Below, one piece after another: positions 43,618 through 53,932 of a DNA stretch of 64,000 nucleotides; the first letter of the stretch is position 1, and every line of letters starts with the position of its first letter. Below the pieces are notes generated by a model. It ran no database searches. It was given only the letters and a program-made list of their open reading frames with translations, and was not told the DNA's origin. The position numbers were made by a program, and so were the translations under genes. The stretch comes from Cellulomonas phragmiteti (GTDB taxonomy: Bacteria; Actinomycetota; Actinomycetes; Actinomycetales; Cellulomonadaceae): positions 17,059 to 81,058 of the forward strand of contig NZ_BONP01000018.1 in assembly GCF_016862775.1 (NCBI RefSeq), read 5' to 3'.

Positions 43618-44869
43618 CACCCTGCGGACCGGCACGACCGTCGACCTGGAGATCGGTCCGGTCGCCCACGGCGGGCACTGCGTCGCCCGCTACGAGGGCC
43701 GCGTGGTCTTCGTCCGGCACACACTGCCGGGCGAGCGGGTGCGTGCGCGCCTGACCGAGGCGGGACCGGAGGCGAAGTTCTGGCGCGCCGACGCGGTCGA
43801 GGTCGTCGACGCGTCGGACGACCGCGTGCCGTCGGCGTGGCCCGCGGCCGGCCCCGGCGGAGCGGGCGGGGGAGAGCTCGCGCACGTCGCGCTGCCCGCC
43901 CAGCGGGCGTGGAAGGAGGCGGTGCTCGCCGAGCAGCTGCACCGCCTCGCCCGGCTCGACCTGACGCCGACCGTCGCCGCGGCACCGGGCGACGACCAGC
44001 GCGGCGGTCTGGCGTGGCGGACCCGCATCGACCTGCACGTCGACGCCGAGGGCCGGGCCGGGATGCGCGGGCACCGCTCGCACGACGTCGTACCGCTGAC
44101 GGACATGCCGCTCGCGACCGAGGACGTCGCGGCCCTGGGGCTCTTCGACCGGCGCTGGCCCGCCGGGTCGCGGATCGAGGCCGTCGCGCCCGCGGACGGC
44201 TCCGCGTCCCTCGTCCTGCTCGACGGCGCACCGTTCGACCTGCACAGCAACCGCCGCGACCCCCGGCCGAACGCCCGCGCGGCCGTGCGCGAGCACGTCC
44301 GCCTCGGGGGGACCGACTACGTCTACCGCGTGGCGGCCGCCGGGTTCTGGCAGGTGCACCGCGAGGCGCCCGCGCTGCTCGCGTCGCGCGTCCTGGAGGC
44401 CGTCGGCGACGTCACCGGGGCGACCGTGCTCGACCTGTACGCCGGTGCCGGACTGTTCACCTCCCCGCTGGCCGACGCCGTCGGACCGGACGGGCGCGTC
44501 GTCGCCGTCGAGGGCGACGAGCGAGCGGTCCGGGACGCCCGCCGCAACGCGCACGACCGCCCGCAGGTCGAGCTGCACGCGGGCGACGTGGTCGACGTGC
44601 TCACGGGCCGGCGCGGTGCGGTGGCGCCCGTGGCCGAGGCGGACGTCGTCGTGCTGGACCCGCCCCGGACGGGCGCCGGGCGCCGGGTCGTCGACGCCGT
44701 CGCCGCGCTGCGCCCGCGCCGCATCGTGTACGTCGCGTGCGACCCGGCCGCCCTGGCGCGTGACGTCGCGCTGCTGGGGGAGCGCGGCTGGTCGGACGTG
44801 ACCGTCACCGGTCACGACCTGTTCCCCATGACCCACCACCTCGAGGCCGTCGCGGTGCTCGACCGCTGA
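43607..44869 (+). CDS. TRAM-domain class I SAM-dependent RNA methyltransferase
   Basis: A 420-residue protein of the TrmA/RlmC/RlmD (uracil-C5) family. An N-terminal TRAM domain (about 5-65; DLEIGPVAHGGHCVARYEG) precedes the Rossmann methyltransferase: SAM motif LDLYAGAGLFTSPLADAVG, VVLDPPRTGAG and the catalytic Cys in YVACDPAALARD. The four Cys that bind a 4Fe-4S cluster in RlmD are not seen, so it is a cluster-less variant. The target, rRNA or tRNA, is unknown. The GTG lies within the 3' end of the transporter gene (11-bp overlap). Confidence 0.9.
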   Translation: MATDTLRTGTTVDLEIGPVAHGGHCVARYEGRVVFVRHTLPGERVRARLTEAGPEAKFWRADAVEVVDASDDRVPSAWPAAGPGGAGGGELAHVALPAQRAWKEAVLAEQLHRLARLDLTPTVAAAPGDDQRGGLAWRTRIDLHVDAEGRAGMRGHRSHDVVPLTDMPLATEDVAALGLFDRRWPAGSRIEAVAPADGSASLVLLDGAPFDLHSNRRDPRPNARAAVREHVRLGGTDYVYRVAAAGFWQVHREAPALLASRVLEAVGDVTGATVLDLYAGAGLFTSPLADAVGPDGRVVAVEGDERAVRDARRNAHDRPQVELHAGDVVDVLTGRRGAVAPVAEADVVVLDPPRTGAGRRVVDAVAALRPRRIVYVACDPAALARDVALLGERGWSDVTVTGHDLFPMTHHLEAVAVLDR

Positions 44870-44872
44870 CGC

Positions 44873-44910
44873 CCGACGGCCGCGCCCCCGGAGCGGGGCG
44901 CGGCCGTCGG
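44873..44910. terminator. bidirectional terminator hairpin
   Basis: A perfect 16-bp stem (44873-44888 with 44895-44910) with a 6-nt loop starts 3 nt after the methyltransferase stop and lies 20 nt before the end of the opposing pectate lyase gene. No T-tract. Confidence 0.8.
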
Positions 44911-44930
44911 CGCGAGCGGTGCCGTGCGTG

Positions 44931-46397
44931 TCAGCGCTGCCCGGCGCCGGCCTGCACGATCGACTTGACCTGGGACGCGGGGTCCATCCGGTAGGTGTAC
45001 GGGATCGCCCGGACGGAGCCACCCTGCTGACCCGTGCCGGAGTTGACGAAGTGGTTGTTGCGCGCCACCAGCGTGCCCGCGGGCGACGAGCCCTCACCCA
45101 GGTGGAAGGGGTCCCGGGTGTTCTCGAAGTAGTTGCCCTCGACGAGCACGCCGGCCTCCATGGTCGAGGCGACGCCGTACGAGCCGACGCTCGTGTAGAG
45201 GTTGTTGAAGACGTGGACCGGGTTGCCGAACCGCAGGCGCGGGTTGCGCTGGTTGGTGCCGTCGAACCAGTTGTGGTGGTAGGTGACCCGCAGCTTGCCG
45301 CGGTCCTGGGCGCCGTTGTCGTCCGAGTGGCCGACGAGGGAGTTCTTGTCGTGCCCACGGAACCGGTTCCAGGAGATCGTCACGTAGTCCGACGCCCGCT
45401 TGGTGTCGACCGCGCCGTCGTACCCCTTGTAGAAGGTGTTGTGGTCGATGACCACGCGCGTCGACTCCTCGATGTTGATCGCGTCGTCCCCCCAGCCGTC
45501 GAACGACAGGTTGCGGACGATGACGTTGGTGGACTGGCGGATGTTCAGCCCGCAGCCCTGGATCCGGGAGCCGGAGGCGCCCTCGATCGTGATGTTCGAG
45601 CCGACCCGCAGCATGCCGGAGCACGAGATGGTGCCCTGGACGCGCACGACCCGGTTGCTCCCGGAGATCGCCGACGTCAGTGCCGACGCGGTCGTCACGG
45701 TGGTCACGGCGGACGAGCCGCCACCGGTCGTGCCGCCACCCTGCGTCGCCCAGCCCTGGACGCTCGTGCTGCCGCCGTTGCCGGGCGGCGGGGTGGTGGG
45801 GTTGCTCGTGGGCGGCGGGGTGGTGGGGGAGCCGCCGGAGCCGACGGGTACCAGCTCCCACTGCTGGTTGTACTGGTTGTTGTCCGTGAGCTGCGTGACG
45901 GTCGCGCCGTCGGCGGTCGAGCGGTCGGTGACCGTGACGGCCTTGCCGGAGTGGCGGTTGAGGAGCCGGATCCGGCCGCCCTCGGAGTCGGCGAGCCGGA
46001 ACTGCTGGTTCGCGCCGTTGAGGTCCTGGTACTGGCGGAACTCCCCGCGGTCGGCGGTCGACCAGTTCCACAGGTCGAGGACCTTGCCGGAGTGCCGGGA
46101 CTTCACCCGGTACCAGCCCGAGCCCGAGTCGACGAACTGCCACTGCTGCCAGGCGCCGTCGTTGCGCGGCCACTGCTGGATCACGGCACCGTCGGCGGTC
46201 GACGTGTCGCGGACGTCCATGGCCTTGCCGGACTGGCGGTTCACGAGGACGTACCACGCGTTGGTGTCGACGCTCGCGGCGCTCGCGGGCAGGGCCGTGA
46301 GGCCCACGGCACCGAGGGCGAGCGCGGTCGCGGTGGCCGCGAGGGCGGCGACGGTACGCAGCGGTCTGCGCGTCGTCCTGTGCTGCTGGATGGTCAT
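44931..46397 (-). CDS. secreted pectate lyase (PL1) with N-terminal ricin-type CBM13
   Basis: A 488-residue extracellular enzyme. A Sec signal peptide (residues 1-40; RRPLRTVAALAATATALALG ending ASA) is followed by a ricin-B beta-trefoil (about 43-185) with three Q-x-W/F repeats (QQWQF, NQQFRL, NQQWEL), then a Pro/Thr/Gly linker (about 187-215) and a PL1 right-handed beta-helix. Catalytic features include VVIDHNTFY, DGAVDTKRASDYVTISWN and RNPRLRFG. It cleaves polygalacturonate by beta-elimination with Ca2+. The ATG was chosen to give the signal peptide. A LacI-type palindrome lies upstream; no pectin transporter or other pectinase is in the window, so this looks like an isolated accessory gene. 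Confidence 0.93.
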   Translation of the reverse strand: MTIQQHRTTRRPLRTVAALAATATALALGAVGLTALPASAASVDTNAWYVLVNRQSGKAMDVRDTSTADGAVIQQWPRNDGAWQQWQFVDSGSGWYRVKSRHSGKVLDLWNWSTADRGEFRQYQDLNGANQQFRLADSEGGRIRLLNRHSGKAVTVTDRSTADGATVTQLTDNNQYNQQWELVPVGSGGSPTTPPPTSNPTTPPPGNGGSTSVQGWATQGGGTTGGGSSAVTTVTTASALTSAISGSNRVVRVQGTISCSGMLRVGSNITIEGASGSRIQGCGLNIRQSTNVIVRNLSFDGWGDDAINIEESTRVVIDHNTFYKGYDGAVDTKRASDYVTISWNRFRGHDKNSLVGHSDDNGAQDRGKLRVTYHHNWFDGTNQRNPRLRFGNPVHVFNNLYTSVGSYGVASTMEAGVLVEGNYFENTRDPFHLGEGSSPAGTLVARNNHFVNSGTGQQGGSVRAIPYTYRMDPASQVKSIVQAGAGQR

Positions 46398-46737
46398 CGT
46401 CGACTCTCTCTGCTGGTCGGTGGAGCCGGGCGCGGCCCCGAGGGGCGCACGGCGGCGCAGAGGACGAGCGTGCCCACGGTCGTCGAAGCGCTTTCGCCGC
46501 GGTTGGCACCGTAGGGGAGTCCTCGTGGCGGCCGGAAGGGACAGCGCGATGCGTAACCTTTCAGCACCCGATGTCGTGAGCGTGCCGGGCACGTGCCCAG
46601 GGGCGGAGCGCGGCCCGGCGGGCCGCCGCAGGTCCACCGCGCGACGGGCCGCAGCCCGGCCTAGCGTAGGAGCAGGCCCGCACGACGGGCCTCGACGGGC
46701 GACGCGGCCCGTCGCGGACGGAGGACGGGAGCGCACC
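46398..46737. promoter_or_regulatory. 340-bp gap: control regions of pectate lyase (-) and small gene (+)
   Basis: There is no convincing gene here. The minus-strand side holds the pectate lyase leader, with a ribosome-binding site in AGAGAG before the ATG, and the AAGCGCTT palindrome. The plus side has TAGCGT at 46662-46667, a likely -10 for the small gene, with a leader of about 65 nt. The rest is GC-rich and featureless. Confidence 0.5.
46486..46493. promoter_or_regulatory. candidate LacI-family operator for pectate lyase
   Basis: AAGCGCTT is a perfect 8-bp palindrome within CGAAGCGCTTTCG, resembling LacI/CcpA/CelR-type operators with a central GCGC. It lies about 90 nt upstream of the pectate lyase start. 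The regulator is not identified. Confidence 0.45.
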
Positions 46738-46914
46738 ATGACCGAGTCGCAGGACGCCGCCGCCCGGCTCGCCGAGGCCAGCCGGATCGCGACCCAGGAG
46801 CTGCACAAGCAGGGCACGCCCGACTACGACCCGCGCGCGCACGAGCGCGCGGTCGAGGCGGAGCGCAAGGCTGCTTCGGCGGTGCGGGCGCAGCAGGAGT
46901 CCGACGCGGGCTGA
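46738..46914 (+). CDS. small conserved-looking helical protein
   Basis: A 58-residue, highly charged protein that should be largely alpha-helical, with Ala/Glu/Arg heptad-like spacing (AARLAEASRIATQELHKQG, then HERAVEAERKAASAV). It has no Cys, no membrane segment and no known domain. A GGAGG-type site (GGAGGACGGGAG) lies just upstream of the ATG, and a TAGCGT -10 candidate 71 nt upstream. Function unknown; coding status rests on start signals and codon bias. Confidence 0.55.
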   Translation: MTESQDAAARLAEASRIATQELHKQGTPDYDPRAHERAVEAERKAASAVRAQQESDAG

Positions 46915-47220
46915 CGGTCCGCGCGCCCGCCGGCGGGCGCGCGCTGCGGTGCGCGCCTCGTCGGCGGGCTGCTGCGTGCACCCACCCCGGGTGGCGGGGT
47001 ACCATGTATCTCGACGTCAAGATACCCGTCCACGTGCTCGTCCGGACGCCTCGTCGCCGTCGTCGCACCGTGCGCAGCGGGCGCCCCCGGGGTGCCCCCG
47101 CCGTGCGCGACCGACGGGAGGTCCACGGCACGGACGTGCCGTCCCGGTCCTAGGCTGGGCAGCACGCCGCCCCCACACCCGGGCGCCGCAACGCCCGGAC
47201 ACCGCAGCGAAGGAGCACCC
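46915..47220 (+). promoter_or_regulatory. 306-bp upstream region of aconitase gene
   Basis: No gene is supported in this gap. It holds an 18-bp near-palindrome (listed separately) and GC-rich sequence. A GAAGGAG ribosome-binding site stands at the end of the region, about 7 nt before the aconitase GTG. The A/T-rich patch around 47003-47024 is the most likely promoter area. Confidence 0.5.
47007..47024. promoter_or_regulatory. candidate MarR-family (TamR-like) operator upstream of aconitase
   Basis: An 18-bp palindrome with two symmetric mismatches: TATCT-N-GACGTC-N-AGATA. Its length and TATC/GATA ends resemble sites of urate/TamR-type MarR regulators, which control aconitase in Streptomyces. 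It lies 197 nt before the start codon. Confidence 0.5.
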
Positions 47221-50040
<2,820 letters not shown>

Positions 50041-50056
50041 CGCCCGCTGCCCACGT

Positions 50057-50088
50057 CGAGCCCGGTCCCGTCCGCGGGGCCGGGCTCG
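50057..50088 (+). terminator. aconitase terminator hairpin
   Basis: A 13-bp stem with one G-T pair (50057-50069 with 50076-50088) and a 6-nt loop starts 16 nt after the aconitase stop. Confidence 0.65.
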
Positions 50089-50134
50089 CGTGCTGCCGGC
50101 CGGGTGGGGTGCACCGGCTGTCGGTGGCCCGTGC

Positions 50135-50140
50135 CAGACT
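50135..50140 (+). promoter_or_regulatory. -10-like element CAGACT, leaderless DUF1801 gene
   Basis: CAGACT is followed by 6 nt and the ATG at 50147. Confidence 0.4.
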
Positions 50141-50146
50141 CGGCGG

Positions 50147-50572
50147 ATGGCGGGCACCGTGCACGAGCAGGGTGAGGGCGGCGTCGACGTCGGCGCGTTC
50201 CTCGCCGCCGTCACCCACGAGCGACGGCGTGACGAGGCGCACCGGCTCGTCACGCTCTTCGCGCGGGCGACGGGGCAGGACGCGCGGATGTGGGGCGGCG
50301 GTGTCGTCGGGTTCGGGCGGTACCACTACCGGTACGCGACGGGCCGCCAGGGCGACGCGGCCGCGGCCGGCTTCTCCCCGCGCAAGGCCGCGCTGACCCT
50401 GTACTTCCCCCTCGGGTTCGAAGGGCTCGAGGCGCCGCGCGCACGGCTCGGCCCGCACACCACGAGCGCGTCGTGCCTGTACGTCAAGCGGCTCGACGCG
50501 ATCGACACCGACGTGCTCGAGGACATGGTCCGGCGGTCGTACGACCGCGTGGTCGCCCACGTCTGGGAGTGA
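50147..50572 (+). CDS. DUF1801 domain protein
   Basis: A 141-residue soluble protein of the YdhG/YyaL-like DUF1801 fold: VDVGAFLAAVTHERRRDEAH at the N-terminus, MWGGGVVGFGRYHYRYATG, FSPRKAALTLYFPLGFEG and the C-terminal LYVKRLDAIDTDVLEDMVRRS. Function unknown. ATG 50147 is preferred to an upstream in-frame start because CAGACT lies 6 nt before it. Confidence 0.8.
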   Translation: MAGTVHEQGEGGVDVGAFLAAVTHERRRDEAHRLVTLFARATGQDARMWGGGVVGFGRYHYRYATGRQGDAAAAGFSPRKAALTLYFPLGFEGLEAPRARLGPHTTSASCLYVKRLDAIDTDVLEDMVRRSYDRVVAHVWE

Positions 50573-50593
50573 CGGGCACCCCCGACGCCCGCG

Positions 50594-51490
50594 TCAGCCG
50601 TCCGCGACCTGAGCGGCGGCGTGCCGCCCGACCGCGGCCAGCACCGGGTACTCGTCCGGGTGCGCGAGCAGCACGGGCACGTACGACGCGGCCCACGCCC
50701 GTGCCCGGGTCCACGTGGCGTCGTCCCAGGCGTGCACTTCCTGGGTGCGTGCGACGAAGACGTCGCGTCCCGCCGCGTCGAACGTCATCCAGGCGGTCGC
50801 GAGGTCGCTCGCGGGGTCGCCCGCGCACAGGTCACCGAAGTCGAGCAGGCCGGCCAGGTGCCCGTCGCGGCTCACGAGGTTGCCCGGGTGCGGGTCGCCG
50901 TGCACCCACACCGCGGGGCCGTCCCAGGGCGTCGCCGCCCGGCCGGCCTCGAGGGCCGCGCGCAGCGCGGCAGCGTGCGGCACGTCGGGGGTCAGGCGGG
51001 CCGCGATGACGTCGTACCGCTCGGCCAGCGGGACACCGCGGTACGGGTTGACGGGCGCGTCGGGTGGTGCCGGCACGTGCAGGGCCGCCAGCGCGGTCGC
51101 CAGCCCGGCCGCCCACGCGGTGCGCGACGGCACCGGCGTGGCGGCGGCCTGCTCGCCGGGCACCCACGGGACGACGCTCCACGTCCACGGGTAGCCGAGC
51201 GCGGGGCGGCCGCGGCGCACGGGCACCGGCACGGGGACGGGCAGGCGCGGGGCCAGCACCGGCAGCCAGTGCTGCTCGCGGTCGAGCAGCGTCGAGGACA
51301 GCTCCCGGACGGGGAACCGCAGGGCGAGGTCCTCACCGAGGCGCCACGTGAGGTTGTCCCAGCCGAACGTGCGGCCGTGCAGCGGCAGGTCCGCGAGGTC
51401 GGGGTGCTGGTCGGCGAGCAGCGCCCGGGCGAGGTCGGCCGGGACGTCGACCTCGATCTTCGGGTGGCGGGGGAGCGGCGACGTCGTCAC
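50594..51490 (-). CDS. aminoglycoside phosphotransferase-fold kinase
   Basis: A 298-residue protein-kinase-like phosphotransferase of the APH family. The catalytic loop VWVHGDPHPGNLVSRDG and the metal-binding LLDFGDLCAGDP are intact. The N-terminal lobe has FGWDNLTWRLGEDLALRFPVRE, an ATP-site strand and Lys/Arg equivalents. Many such proteins phosphorylate small hydroxylated metabolites rather than antibiotics, so a resistance function is not implied. It lies downstream of lacI on the same strand with a 14-bp gap. Confidence 0.85.
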   Translation of the reverse strand: MTTSPLPRHPKIEVDVPADLARALLADQHPDLADLPLHGRTFGWDNLTWRLGEDLALRFPVRELSSTLLDREQHWLPVLAPRLPVPVPVPVRRGRPALGYPWTWSVVPWVPGEQAAATPVPSRTAWAAGLATALAALHVPAPPDAPVNPYRGVPLAERYDVIAARLTPDVPHAAALRAALEAGRAATPWDGPAVWVHGDPHPGNLVSRDGHLAGLLDFGDLCAGDPASDLATAWMTFDAAGRDVFVARTQEVHAWDDATWTRARAWAASYVPVLLAHPDEYPVLAAVGRHAAAQVADG

Positions 51491-51504
51491 GCGGTGACCG
51501 TACG

Positions 51505-52515
51505 TCACGGCCGCGCGGTGCGTGGCGAGGGTGGCGCGGTCGACTCCCGCCAGACGACGGTGGTCAGCGACGGCAGGCCGTGGGGCGCGGGCTCCTGGCC
51601 CAGGGCGGCGACGAGCTGGTGCATCGCGCGCCGGCCGGCCTCGGTGCGGTCGGTGTCGACGGTCGTCAGCGAGGGCGTCAGGTAGGGGCTCACGGCGATG
51701 TCGTCCCACCCGGTGACGCTGACGTCGCCGGGGACGGCCCACCCGCGGTCCGCGGCGCCCCGCATGACGCCCACCGCGACGAGGTCGTTGCACGCGACGA
51801 CGGCCAGGGGTGGTGCGTCGTCCGGCAGTGACCGCATCGCCTCGAGGCCCGACCGCCCGGACCAGTCACCGTCGACCACGCCGAGCGACGTCAGCCCGAG
51901 CCGGGCGACGGTCGCCAGGTAGGCGTCGCGGCGGGCGACGGCGGAGGCGTACCGGGGTGGACCCGCGACGTGCAGGAAGCGCGTGTGGCCGAGCGCGGCG
52001 AGGTGCTCGACGAGCTCCGCGACCGGTGACGCGTCGACCAGGTCCCCGGCGGCGTGCATGTCGTCGTCGAACGTCTCCGACACGATGACCGGGACGTCGT
52101 CGGGCGCCTGGGCGTGGACGTCCGGCAGGAGCGGGACGAACGACAGGACGCCCTCGAGCTGGCCGGAGCTCGCCAGCTCGAGGACGCGCTCGCTGCGGGT
52201 CTCGATGCTGCCGTCGACGTGCAGCACGTCCATGGCGTAGCCGGACTCCTGCGCCACGGCCGAGGCGCCGGCGAGCATGGCGGCGGGGTCGTAGGCGGGC
52301 AGGCCCATGACGGCGGCGACGCGACCGGTGCGGCGCGTACGCATCGCGCGGGCGGCGAGGTTGGGGCGGTACTGCAGCTCCGCCGCGGCCTGGAGGACGC
52401 GCTCGCGGGTCGCGGGGGAGATGGACCCCTTGCCGGCGAGCACGTAGGAGACGGTCGACTGGGCGACGCCGGCCAGTCGGGCGACGTCGCGGCTGGTGGC
52501 GCGCGGTGCGGGCAT
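51505..52515 (-). CDS. LacI family transcriptional regulator
   Basis: A 336-residue repressor. Residues about 6-55 form the LacI helix-turn-helix and hinge (TSRDVARLAGVAQSTVSYVLAGKG, then NLAARAMRTRRTG), followed by a periplasmic-binding-protein-like sugar-sensing domain ending at SLTTVVWRES. It is divergent from two Gfo/Idh/MocA dehydrogenase genes, and two matching operators lie in the shared gap, so it almost certainly controls them and itself. The inducer is probably a sugar or sugar acid/polyol; unknown. Confidence 0.92.
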   Translation of the reverse strand: MPAPRATSRDVARLAGVAQSTVSYVLAGKGSISPATRERVLQAAAELQYRPNLAARAMRTRRTGRVAAVMGLPAYDPAAMLAGASAVAQESGYAMDVLHVDGSIETRSERVLELASSGQLEGVLSFVPLLPDVHAQAPDDVPVIVSETFDDDMHAAGDLVDASPVAELVEHLAALGHTRFLHVAGPPRYASAVARRDAYLATVARLGLTSLGVVDGDWSGRSGLEAMRSLPDDAPPLAVVACNDLVAVGVMRGAADRGWAVPGDVSVTGWDDIAVSPYLTPSLTTVDTDRTEAGRRAMHQLVAALGQEPAPHGLPSLTTVVWRESTAPPSPRTARP

Positions 52516-52581
52516 GTGGGTCCTCCGCCGGTGCGGTCCCCGGGGTGCCCCGGACGACCCCGGGCGGGCGTGCCGTCACGG

Positions 52582-52610
52582 TTGACGAACGTGCCCGGGA
52601 CCCGCATCCT
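52582..52610 (+). promoter_or_regulatory. promoter of the dehydrogenase pair
   Basis: TTGACG (52582-52587) and CATCCT (52605-52610) are spaced by 17 nt, the best -35/-10 pair in the window. The operators begin 4 nt after the -10, so a bound repressor would block the start site. Confidence 0.65.
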
Positions 52611-52614
52611 ACCG

Positions 52615-52642
52615 TGATACGTATCAGTACCGATACGTATCA
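52615..52642. promoter_or_regulatory. twin LacI operators
   Basis: TGATACGTATCA (52615-52626, a perfect palindrome) and CGATACGTATCA (52631-52642) each contain GATACGTATC. The two centres are 16 bp apart, and the pair forms a larger inverted repeat. Confidence 0.85.
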
Positions 52643-52723
52643 CGTCCTCCGTCCTGCCGGGTCGGAGCGCCACGTGTCCTCGTGCGCGTCGCCGCACGGC
52701 CACCGGCACCAGGAGCGCGGACC

Positions 52724-53932
52724 ATGCTCACCATCGGCGTCGTCGGGACCGGCGGCATCGCGTCGGCGCACCTCGCGGGGTACGCGGCGTTCCCGCAGCA
52801 GTGCCGCGTCGTCGCGCTGCACGACGCCGTGGCGTCGCGGGCCCACGACACGCGGAGCGCCCACGGCCTCGACGGTGCCGACGTCGTCGGGTGGGAGGAG
52901 CTCCTGGCGCGGCAGGACGTCGACCTGGTGAGCGTCTGCACACCACCGTCGACCCACCGGCACCTCACGGTCGACCTGCTGCGCTCCGGCAAGAACGTCC
53001 TCGTCGAGAAGCCGATGGCGCCGTCGGTCGCCGACTGCGACGCCATGCTCGCGGCCGCGCACGAGGCCGGGAAGCAGCTCGGGGTGGTCGCGCAGAACCG
53101 GTTCCGCGACGACCTCGCGGTCGTCAAGGAGACCATCGACTCGGGGCTGCTGGGACCGGTGGCGCACGTCCGCGTCGACTCGGCGTGGTGGCGCGGCACG
53201 CCGTACTACGACCTGGACTGGCGGGGCACCTGGCGCTCCGAGGGCGGCGGTCCCACGCTCAACCACGCGATCCACCACGTCGACCTCCTGCTGTGGATGC
53301 TCGGCGCCCCCGAGCGCGTGACGGCGGTGATGACCAACGCCTGGCACGACAACTCCGAGGTCGAGGACCTCTCCGTCGCGCTGCTCGAGTGGGAGCGGAC
53401 GATCGCCACCCTGACGGCCTCCGTCGTGCACCACGGCGAGGAGCAGGCCTTCGCGGTCCAGGGCCGTGACGCCGCCGTCGCCCAGCCGTGGTCCGTGCGG
53501 GCGGAGGCCGCGCAGCCCAACGGGTTCCCGGCACGCGGCGGCGACGCCGGGCTGGTGGCCAGCATCGAGCAGCTCGCCGCCGACCGCGCTCCTCTCGCCC
53601 ACGAGGGCCACGCCGGCCAGATCGGTGACCTGCTCGCCGCGCTCGTCCAGGGACGTGCGCCGGCGATCACCGGTGAGGACGGGCGCCGCACGGTCGAGGT
53701 GGTCACCGCCGTCTACCAGGCCGCGATCGAGCGCAGGCCCGTGGACCTGCCGCTCGACCCGGCATCGCCCTGGTACACCGGCGAGGCGCTGCTGGCGCGG
53801 GCGCCGAGGTACCACGAGAAGACCCGCGCGGTGGCGTCGCAGGAGGGCGTGATCTCCCTCGGGGGCTCGCCCGGACCGGTCGGCCCGCCCGCCCCGACAG
53901 CCCCGACGACGACGCAGGAGCGCACCCGATGA
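52724..53932 (+). CDS. Gfo/Idh/MocA family oxidoreductase
   Basis: A 402-residue NAD(P)-dependent dehydrogenase acting on a sugar, sugar acid or inositol-like substrate. The Rossmann motif GVVGTGGIASAHL is at the N-terminus; VLVEKPMAPSVAD holds the EKP cofactor/catalytic Lys motif, and NHAIHHVDLLLW the conserved His. A low-complexity Pro/Thr tail of about 30 residues follows. An AGGAG site precedes the ATG, and the stop overlaps the next gene by 4 bp. Expression should be LacI controlled. Confidence 0.9.
   Translation: MLTIGVVGTGGIASAHLAGYAAFPQQCRVVALHDAVASRAHDTRSAHGLDGADVVGWEELLARQDVDLVSVCTPPSTHRHLTVDLLRSGKNVLVEKPMAPSVADCDAMLAAAHEAGKQLGVVAQNRFRDDLAVVKETIDSGLLGPVAHVRVDSAWWRGTPYYDLDWRGTWRSEGGGPTLNHAIHHVDLLLWMLGAPERVTAVMTNAWHDNSEVEDLSVALLEWERTIATLTASVVHHGEEQAFAVQGRDAAVAQPWSVRAEAAQPNGFPARGGDAGLVASIEQLAADRAPLAHEGHAGQIGDLLAALVQGRAPAITGEDGRRTVEVVTAVYQAAIERRPVDLPLDPASPWYTGEALLARAPRYHEKTRAVASQEGVISLGGSPGPVGPPAPTAPTTTQERTR

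Noticed and set aside
50594..51490. Antibiotic-resistance gene
   Set aside because: The APH fold is shared by many metabolic kinases, and there is no resistance context or mobile element nearby.
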